DNA from: an uncultured Rhodospirillales bacterium
Lineage (GTDB): Bacteria > Pseudomonadota > Alphaproteobacteria > ATCC43930 > CGMCC-115725
Length of the DNA stretch: 9,878 bases
NCBI GenBank assembly: GCA_903897565.1
Contig: CAIUCF010000406.1
Span: forward strand, 1 to 9,878
Reading direction: 5' to 3'
In this document: in pieces, positions 5,734 to 9,878 of the stretch
How the letters are laid out: every line of letters starts with the position of its first letter
Numbering within the stretch: position 1 is the first letter of the stretch
Position numbers and translations under genes: made by a program
The notes under the pieces: generated by a model
Seen by the model: only the letters and a program-made list of their open reading frames with translations
Databases searched by the model: none
Told to the model about the DNA's origin: nothing

Positions 5734-7017
5734 ATGTCAGGTGTTCACCTGCTGAGCTGGATCGAGAGTGCGAACCATCCAGCCGGTCATTTTCCGCTCG
5801 CCAACCTGCCCTATGGCGTGTTCTCCCGACAGGGTGAGGCATCTCGTTGTGGAGTCGCGCTCGGCGATATGGTCGTCGACCTCGCCGCCCTGGAGGCCGC
5901 CGGCCTGCTTGGACTGGATGGTCCCCCGGTCTTTGATCAACCGGCGCTCAACGATTTCATGGCGCGAGGCCGGGAAGCCTGGGAGGCGGCGCGGTCTCGA
6001 CTGACTGCGTTGTTCGCCGCGACCGGTGACCCGCTGTTGCGGGAGGATCCCGGCCTGCGGGCCAAGGTAATCCTCCCAGTGGCGTCGGTCGTCATGCATC
6101 TGCCGTTCAAAGTCGCTGGCTATACCGATTTCTATTCCGGCCGCCATCACGCTGAGAATGTCGGTACGATGTTCCGCGGTAGCGACAATGCACTGCCGCC
6201 GAACTGGCTGAGCTTGCCGATCGGCTATAATGGCCGCGCTTCGACGGTCGTGGTCGGCGGCACCCAGATTCGGCGGCCCTGGGGCCAGATCAAGCCGTCC
6301 GGGGCCGATCTCCCCGTGTTCGCGCCGAGTCGACGGCTCGATATCGAGCTCGAACTCGGCGCGGTTGTCGGCACGCCGTCGCAGATGGGCGTGCCGATCT
6401 CGGTCGCCGAAGCCGCGGAGACGATCTTCGGCTACGTGCTGTTGAACGACTGGTCGGCGCGCGACATCCAGGCTTGGGAATATCAACCGCTCGGGCCGTT
6501 TCAGGCCAAGGCATTTGCGACCTCGATCAGTCCCTGGGTGGTAACGGCGGCGGCGCTGGCGCCGTTCCGGGTCGATACGCCGCCGCGCGAGCGGGAACTG
6601 TTGCCTTATCTCGATGAGCCCGGGCCTATGCTCTATGACATCGATCTCGAAGTGCTGATGCAGCCGACCGGCGCTGAGCATCCCACGGTAATCTCGCGGA
6701 CCAATTATCGCGAGATGTACTACTCGGCGCCGCAACAGCTCGCGCATCACGCGAGCAGTGGCTGTCGGATGGAAACCGGCGATCTGCTGGGCTCAGGAAC
6801 GATCTCGGGGGCGACCCGGGAGAGCCGTGGTTCACTGCTGGAATTGAGCTGGGGCGGCAAGGAACCCTTGACCTTGTCGACCGGCGAGTCCCGCAGCTTC
6901 ATCGAGGATGGCGACACCATGACTTTGACCGGCTGGGCCCAGGGCGATGGCTATCGAATCGGATTCGGGGCCTGCGTCGGGACGATGCTGCCGGCGCTCG
7001 AACGGAAGGACATCTGA
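5734..7017 (+). CDS. fahA: Fumarylacetoacetase (fumarylacetoacetate hydrolase)
   Basis: This 427-residue hydrolase cleaves fumarylacetoacetate to fumarate and acetoacetate, the last step of the homogentisate route. AGGAGG (5721-5726) lies 7 nt before ATG 5734, fixing the start just 17 bp after the hmgA stop. Residues 1-110 are the SH3-like N-terminal domain (ANHPAGHFPLANLPYGVF). The catalytic domain shows YTDFYSGRHHAENVG (129-143) with metal ligand D132 and catalytic His at 139, then LDIELELG with metal ligands E205 and E207, then LLNDWSARDIQAWEYQPLGPF with D239. K259 (QAKAF) and E370 (LLELSW) match the mouse residues K253 and E364. Length agrees with the eukaryote-type FAH family (about 420), not the shorter bacterial FAH-fold proteins. 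No maleylacetoacetate isomerase gene follows; the next gene is on the opposite strand. Confidence 0.96.
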   Translation: MSGVHLLSWIESANHPAGHFPLANLPYGVFSRQGEASRCGVALGDMVVDLAALEAAGLLGLDGPPVFDQPALNDFMARGREAWEAARSRLTALFAATGDPLLREDPGLRAKVILPVASVVMHLPFKVAGYTDFYSGRHHAENVGTMFRGSDNALPPNWLSLPIGYNGRASTVVVGGTQIRRPWGQIKPSGADLPVFAPSRRLDIELELGAVVGTPSQMGVPISVAEAAETIFGYVLLNDWSARDIQAWEYQPLGPFQAKAFATSISPWVVTAAALAPFRVDTPPRERELLPYLDEPGPMLYDIDLEVLMQPTGAEHPTVISRTNYREMYYSAPQQLAHHASSGCRMETGDLLGSGTISGATRESRGSLLELSWGGKEPLTLSTGESRSFIEDGDTMTLTGWAQGDGYRIGFGACVGTMLPALERKDI

Positions 7018-7037
7018 GCCGGCTGGACCCGCTCAAG

Positions 7038-7076
7038 AAAAAGCCCTCGTTCCCTCCCGAAGGAAGGAACGAGGGC
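7038..7076 (-). terminator. Rho-independent terminator of the OmpA-like gene
   Basis: An 11-bp perfect stem (GCCCTCGTTCC at 7043-7053 with GGAACGAGGGC at 7066-7076) encloses a 12-nt loop. Five A residues at 7038-7042 read as a T-run after the hairpin on the minus strand. It begins 18 nt past the stop of the OmpA-like gene. On the plus strand there is no T-run after the stem, so it would be at best a weak terminator for hmgA-fahA. Confidence 0.88.
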
Positions 7077-7094
7077 CGGTCATGGGCGGTCGGG

Positions 7095-8192
7095 TTACGG
7101 GTTGTTGCCGAACTCGATCGTCGCACGCCGGTTCTGCGGCTCGCGCACGCCATCCGGGGTCGGGACGAGGAGGTCGGTCTTGCCGACGCCCAGGGTTTGG
7201 ATCTCATCCTGCGGCAGACCGTCTGCGATCAGGGCCGCCTTGACCGCATCGGCGCGGCGTTGGGACAGCTTGAGATTATACTTGGCCGAGCCGACGGTAT
7301 CGGCGTGACCGGTGACCTTGATCGAGACCGGATGGCCGGTGCGGGCGAGTTCCGCCGCCTGCTGTACGGTCTGTGACGCGGTGTCGGTGACATTCGATTT
7401 GTCGAAGTCGAAGAACACTTGGAAGGATCGCTGCGGTTCTGGCGCCGGGGCCGGGGCGGCCGCGGGGGCAGGAGCTGCAGCGACTTCCGGCGGCGGCGGC
7501 GGCGGGGGCGGCGGCGCGTTGAACTCGTAGCGTACCCCCAGCAGGACCGCCTGGTCGGTGAAGGAGGTCTTGGTCGTCGCGCCGTTGCTGACGGCGAAGG
7601 TGCCGTTGGTGGTGCCGAGATAGCGGTAGTCGAGATTGACCTTGATGTTCGGCGTCACGGCGTAGTCGACACCGGCAATGCCCTGATACGCGAAGAGATC
7701 GTCATGGCCGCTGATGATGTTGCCGTTGTAGGGACCGGCATCGTTGAGGCGGGCGCGCGCCCAGCCCACGCCGATCCCGACATGCGGAGAGAAGCCGTAA
7801 GTCGGGATTCCGAGCAAAGCGGGGTTGATGTCGTAGATGCCGTTGACCATCGCGGTGGTCATGCCGAGGCTGCCGCCGCGGTTGCCGCCGTCGCCCGTGA
7901 CGTAGCCGAGACCATTGTAGCGATGGCCGCCTTCGAGTTCGGCGCGGAAGCCGTTGCCGAAGCCGTAACCCACGACGCCGAGGCCGACATAGTCATTCTT
8001 GAAATGGCTGTTCACGCCGACGCCGCCGCCCCGCGGGCTGACGTGGTTGAGGAACTGCCAACCGCCTTCGATCCCGACATAGGGGCCGTTGGTGTATGAG
8101 AAGTCATATGGGCTGGTCTGGGCGAGTGCGCTGCCCGATCCGATCGTCGCCAGGGCGATTACGCCCGTCAAGGTTCGGAGATGTTGTTTCAT
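7095..8192 (-). CDS. OmpA family outer-membrane protein with peptidoglycan-binding domain
   Basis: This 365-residue protein is predicted to sit in the outer membrane and anchor it to peptidoglycan. Residues 1-24 are a signal peptide with a GSALA-Q cleavage site. Residues 30-225 form an eight-stranded beta-barrel of the OmpA/Omp25 type (NGPYVGIEGGWQF near the start, VNLDYRYLG and ending VLLGVRYEF). Residues 227-253 are a linker with nine consecutive prolines and then Ala-Pro repeats. Residues 257-362 are an OmpA C-terminal domain: FFDFDKSNVT, then GHADTVGSAKYNLKLSQRRADAV, in which D298 and R313 match the residues that bind diaminopimelate, and NRRATIEF at the end. ATG 8192 is chosen because GGGAAG lies 6 nt upstream and the signal peptide begins there; the longer open frame adds residues that do not fit. 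It has its own terminator and an EcfG-type promoter, so it is probably a single-gene, stress-responsive unit. Confidence 0.93.
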   Translation of the reverse strand: MKQHLRTLTGVIALATIGSGSALAQTSPYDFSYTNGPYVGIEGGWQFLNHVSPRGGGVGVNSHFKNDYVGLGVVGYGFGNGFRAELEGGHRYNGLGYVTGDGGNRGGSLGMTTAMVNGIYDINPALLGIPTYGFSPHVGIGVGWARARLNDAGPYNGNIISGHDDLFAYQGIAGVDYAVTPNIKVNLDYRYLGTTNGTFAVSNGATTKTSFTDQAVLLGVRYEFNAPPPPPPPPPEVAAAPAPAAAPAPAPEPQRSFQVFFDFDKSNVTDTASQTVQQAAELARTGHPVSIKVTGHADTVGSAKYNLKLSQRRADAVKAALIADGLPQDEIQTLGVGKTDLLVPTPDGVREPQNRRATIEFGNNP

Positions 8193-8238
8193 CGATGTCT
8201 TCCCGAATGGTTGCGGCCGAGGCCGCGTACAGGAGGAC

Positions 8239-8264
8239 AACGGGAGCCGGGGTGGGGAAGTTCC
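8239..8264 (-). promoter_or_regulatory. EcfG-type general stress promoter for the OmpA-like gene
   Basis: On the minus strand GGAAC (8264-8260), a 17-nt spacer and CGTT (8242-8239) match exactly the alphaproteobacterial EcfG/SigT consensus GGAAC-N16/17-CGTT. The CGTT ends 46 nt before the ATG at 8192, a sensible leader length. EcfG directs the PhyR-NepR-EcfG general stress response, and outer-membrane OmpA-like proteins are plausible members of that regulon. Confidence 0.6.
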
Positions 8265-8287
8265 TGGATGGCGCCAATCAATCCAGG
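8263..8287. repeat. Inverted repeat overlapping the ompA -35 region
   Basis: CCTGGAT (8263-8269) and ATCCAGG (8281-8287) form perfect 7-bp arms around an 11-bp spacer. The left arm shares two bases with the GGAAC -35 element, so the repeat lies just upstream of and touching the promoter. It could be a regulator-binding site. As RNA it could form a weak hairpin after the glycine-zipper gene, but there is no T-run, so it is not an obvious intrinsic terminator. Confidence 0.35.
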
Positions 8288-8322
8288 ATGTATCAATTGT
8301 GCAACAGTTGGATTTGGCGAAC

Positions 8323-8556
8323 TCAGTCTCCGGTGAGGACGTGACCGAGGACGGCGCCGCCGACCACGCCACCGGCGGTCGCCGCGGTCTTTCCCTTACC
8401 CTTGCCGAACTGGTTGCCGGCAAGGCCACCGACGCCGGCGCCGACCAAGGTGCCGCAAGCATCGAGCGTGAGCAGCGAGATCAGTGCCACGGTGATCGCC
8501 ACGGCGGTGCGGGAGCGGGTGCGTGAGCGGGTCATTGCAATGCTTTCGGTTTTCAT
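8323..8556 (-). CDS. Glycine-zipper lipoprotein-like small envelope protein
   Basis: This protein of about 77 residues has an Arg-rich N-terminus, a hydrophobic segment (AVAITVALISLLTL, about 18-31) and then D-A-C at 32-34, followed by a glycine-zipper segment (GTLVGAGVGGLAG at 35-47 and AGGVVGGAVLGHVL at 61-74) broken by a lysine-rich turn (GKGKGK). The pattern is that of OsmB/17-kDa-antigen-like glycine-zipper 2TM proteins. L-D-A-C resembles a lipobox with an unusual Asp at -2, so lipidation at C34 is possible but unproven. The start is uncertain: ATG 8556 is 11 nt from GGGGAAGG (8568-8575), GTG 8562 is 5 nt from it, and GTG 8568 would overlap the upstream stop as GTGA. It is co-transcribed with the DUF1328 gene. 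Members of this group are often stress-induced; the function here is not known. Confidence 0.75.
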   Translation of the reverse strand: MKTESIAMTRSRTRSRTAVAITVALISLLTLDACGTLVGAGVGGLAGNQFGKGKGKTAATAGGVVGGAVLGHVLTGD

Positions 8557-8564
8557 GGTCACGG

Positions 8565-8732
8565 TCACCTTCCCCGAGTGCGAATGCCAAATACGGCGCT
8601 GACGAGAAAGAGGATGAGGAAGATCAGGAACAGGGTTTTGGCGATCCCGGTAGCGGCGACGGAAATTCCACCAAAGCCGAAGACCCCGGCGACCAGGGCA
8701 ACGACGAGAAAGACGAGAGCGTAGTACAGCAC
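8565..8732 (-). CDS. DUF1328 family small inner-membrane protein (YtjA-like)
   Basis: This 55-residue protein has two membrane segments: residues 5-20 (ALVFLVVALVAGVFGF) and 32-50 (KTLFLIFLILFLVSAVFGI), joined by GGISVAATGIA and closed by a basic tail RTRGR. This is the standard DUF1328/YtjA layout: LVFLVVALVAGVFGFGGI, then A-x-x-A-K and an FLILFLVS helix. I start at GTG 8732, which has GGAG 7 nt upstream (in AAAGGAGTC). The frame remains open to 8855, but those extra residues are polar and outside the family. The gene leads a two-gene unit with the glycine-zipper protein. The family's function is unknown; members are commonly found in stress-related gene groups. Confidence 0.85.
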   Translation of the reverse strand: MLYYALVFLVVALVAGVFGFGGISVAATGIAKTLFLIFLILFLVSAVFGIRTRGR

Positions 8733-8848
8733 GGCCAGACTCCTTTGATCAGGGGCGAGGGCGAAAGCGACCCCGGACCATAGTTCAACCCGATCGTGTG
8801 GAATTGGTTGCACTCGATCCGTTTCGACGTGACGGAACTGGATCGATC

Positions 8849-8896
8849 GTTCCATTTTTATCTTGACTGATAAAATGGAACATGTGATCCATTTTT
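8849..8896. promoter_or_regulatory. Two overlapping palindromes upstream of the acyl-CoA synthetase gene
   Basis: Three half-sites are present: TCCATTTTT at 8851-8859, its complement AAAATGGA at 8872-8879, and TCCATTTTT again at 8888-8896. The first two form a long inverted repeat, GTTCCATTTT(T)ATC against GATAAAATGGAAC (8849-8862 with 8869-8881), with one extra T and a 6-bp centre. The second and third form an 8-8-8 palindrome (AAAATGGA, 8-bp centre, TCCATTTT). The middle arm is shared. TTGACT at 8863-8868 lies in the centre of the first repeat and could be a -35 box, but I find no good -10. The arrangement suggests a dimeric repressor such as a TetR-family protein binding two adjacent sites. 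Confidence 0.6.
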
Positions 8897-9003
8897 CCTG
8901 TCGTCCAGGACTGGTGCGAAAGCGGCTAGACGGCGGAAATCGGCCGCTGCACCATCACGACCGGGAAGCGACGACAAGAACCGTCCACGAGAAGGACCGA
9001 CAA

Positions 9004-9878
9004 TTGGCAACGACCAATCAGCATCCTGGGCTTCTGATCGATCGATTCGATAAGCTCGCGACGACCCTCGGCGCTCATTGCGCGCAGAGCTTTCTCGCCG
9101 ACGGTGATCCGCTCGGCGCGCCGATGGATCTCAGCTTTACCGAACTGGTCGCGAGCGCACGGCGTCGCTCCAATGCGCTCGTCCGCCTCGGCATCGGTCC
9201 GGCTGATCGCATTGCCTTCGCCTCGCCGCCGTCACAGCATGCCTATCCGACCCTGATCGCAGGGATCGTGACGGCCTCTCTCGCGACCATGAATTATTTC
9301 CTCGAGGCGGAGGCGCTGATTCGGCTGATTCGTGCGACTGGGGCATCGACCCTGCTGACCAATGCCCGCTTCGACGACGATCCCGCGGCGGGAGAGAAGT
9401 TCCGTCGTGTTCGCGAAGCACTGCCCGGGTTGCGCCATATCACCTTTGGCGACGCGGCCCCGGACGGCGCGATTGATCTGGAGGCCCTCGCGGCGGCGGA
9501 GCCGGACGATGTCTGGCATACCGCAGCGCGTGATCCGTCGGGGAAAAGGATTGCCGTGATCTTCCATACCGGCGGCACCACCGGGCTTCCCAAACTCGTC
9601 CCTCATACCGAGGCGATGCTCGGCGCCGCCCTCGACGCCTGCGGCCCGGCCCAGGGCAACCGGCCGGGCGAGATCATGCTGGGCGGCTTGCCGCTGTTCC
9701 ACACCAGCGGCGCATTGCAGACCGGGCTGGTGCCGCTGGCCAACGGCACGCGGGTGATCCTGCCGTCACCGCGCGGGTTTCGCGATCCCAACATCATCCG
9801 CAACTACTGGCGGCTGATCGAACGCTTTCGGGTGACGATCAGCGCGCTGGTCCCGACCATGCTCGCAGCCCTGACCGC
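9004..9878 (+). CDS. Acyl-CoA synthetase (AMP-forming), N-terminal part, cut by window end
   Basis: The gene runs off the window; 291 residues are visible. It belongs to the ANL superfamily, which activates a carboxylic acid with ATP to an acyl-AMP and then a CoA thioester. The phosphate-binding motif is FHTGGTTGLPKLVPHTE (187-203), a variant of the usual YTSGTTGxPK that is common in one branch of bacterial acyl-CoA synthetases. LPLFHTSGALQTGLVPLANG (229-248) is the typical region that follows, ending in ISALVPTMLAAL. I start at TTG 9004 because GAAGGA (8991-8996) lies 7 nt upstream and the visible protein (DRFDKLATTLG) begins at the usual place. The frame stays open upstream to GTG 8884, but that stretch is Arg/His-rich and unlike the family. 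Chain-length or aromatic specificity cannot be told from this half. It is probably controlled by the palindromes at 8849-8896. Confidence 0.9.
   Translation, partial: MATTNQHPGLLIDRFDKLATTLGAHCAQSFLADGDPLGAPMDLSFTELVASARRRSNALVRLGIGPADRIAFASPPSQHAYPTLIAGIVTASLATMNYFLEAEALIRLIRATGASTLLTNARFDDDPAAGEKFRRVREALPGLRHITFGDAAPDGAIDLEALAAAEPDDVWHTAARDPSGKRIAVIFHTGGTTGLPKLVPHTEAMLGAALDACGPAQGNRPGEIMLGGLPLFHTSGALQTGLVPLANGTRVILPSPRGFRDPNIIRNYWRLIERFRVTISALVPTMLAALT

Noticed and set aside
5737..6750. A 337-codon minus-strand open frame opposite fahA
   Set aside because: Antisense shadow with Arg-rich low-complexity translation; fahA retains all active-site residues.
7447..7520. GGC/GGCGGG-rich stretch that might be a phase-variable microsatellite
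   Set aside because: It encodes the proline and Ala-Pro linker common in OmpA-like proteins of this kind; the triplet-based repeat would not shift the frame.
7419..8099. A 226-codon plus-strand frame opposite the OmpA-like gene
   Set aside because: Its Ala/Val/Asp-rich translation arises from the complement of Gly/Ala/Pro codons of the barrel and linker; no start signal or family.
8193..8462. N-terminal extension of the OmpA-like protein
   Set aside because: ATG 8192 begins a standard signal peptide with a ribosome site upstream; the extension would overlap the glycine-zipper gene and span the promoter.
8830..8849. EcfG-type promoter upstream of the DUF1328 gene
   Set aside because: GGAAC is present on the minus strand at 8853-8849, but no CGTT lies at 16-17 nt; only a CGTC at 19 nt is found, so I do not call it.
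1..9878. CRISPR array, tRNA/rRNA, insertion sequence, integrase or defence system
   Set aside because: No direct-repeat/spacer pattern, RNA gene signature, transposase, recombinase or nuclease/toxin motif was seen on either strand.

Overview
The window is GC-rich, densely coded chromosomal DNA. It most likely comes from an alphaproteobacterium. This is inferred from the codon and GC style, an EcfG-type general-stress promoter signature in front of the OmpA-like gene, and the family mix (dodecin, pirin, MarR-controlled homogentisate genes, DUF1328). There are no rRNA or tRNA genes, CRISPR arrays, insertion sequences or phage genes. Most of the window is ordinary catabolic and envelope housekeeping, and the most interesting signals lie in the promoters.

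Layout. 1-112: the 3' end of a dodecin gene (+). 137-762 (-): two small, translationally coupled genes of unknown function, one helical and one secreted. 917-2563 (-): a complete type I Baeyer-Villiger monooxygenase (BVMO), ended by a strong intrinsic terminator at 860-889. 2564-3041: a 478-bp gene-free regulatory region with a near-consensus sigma-54 promoter facing the BVMO and repeated GTCCGAC-type motifs. 3042-3890 (+): a pirin-family cupin protein, converging on and overlapping a MarR-family regulator (3872-4309, -). 4409-7017 (+): homogentisate 1,2-dioxygenase (hmgA) followed after 17 bp by fumarylacetoacetase (fahA). 7095-8192 (-): an OmpA-family outer-membrane/peptidoglycan protein with its own terminator. 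8323-8732 (-): a glycine-zipper lipoprotein-like gene and a DUF1328 membrane peptide gene. 9004-end (+): the first ~291 residues of an acyl-CoA synthetase, cut by the window edge.

How the genes fit together. HmgA opens the ring of homogentisate (from tyrosine or phenylacetate-type compounds), and FahA hydrolyses fumarylacetoacetate to fumarate and acetoacetate. No maleylacetoacetate isomerase gene lies between or beside them here. The divergent MarR gene shares a 99-bp control region with hmgA. A 19-bp near-perfect palindrome there, just downstream of a perfect TTGACA, is the probable operator. The BVMO appears to be a separate, activator-dependent sigma-54 unit whose activator is not in the window. 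The OmpA, glycine-zipper and DUF1328 genes look like an envelope or stress group, and ompA has a GGAAC-N17-CGTT promoter. The acyl-CoA synthetase is preceded by three TCCATTTT half-sites forming two palindromes that share a middle arm, which is typical of a repressor-controlled fatty-acid or aromatic-acid activation gene.
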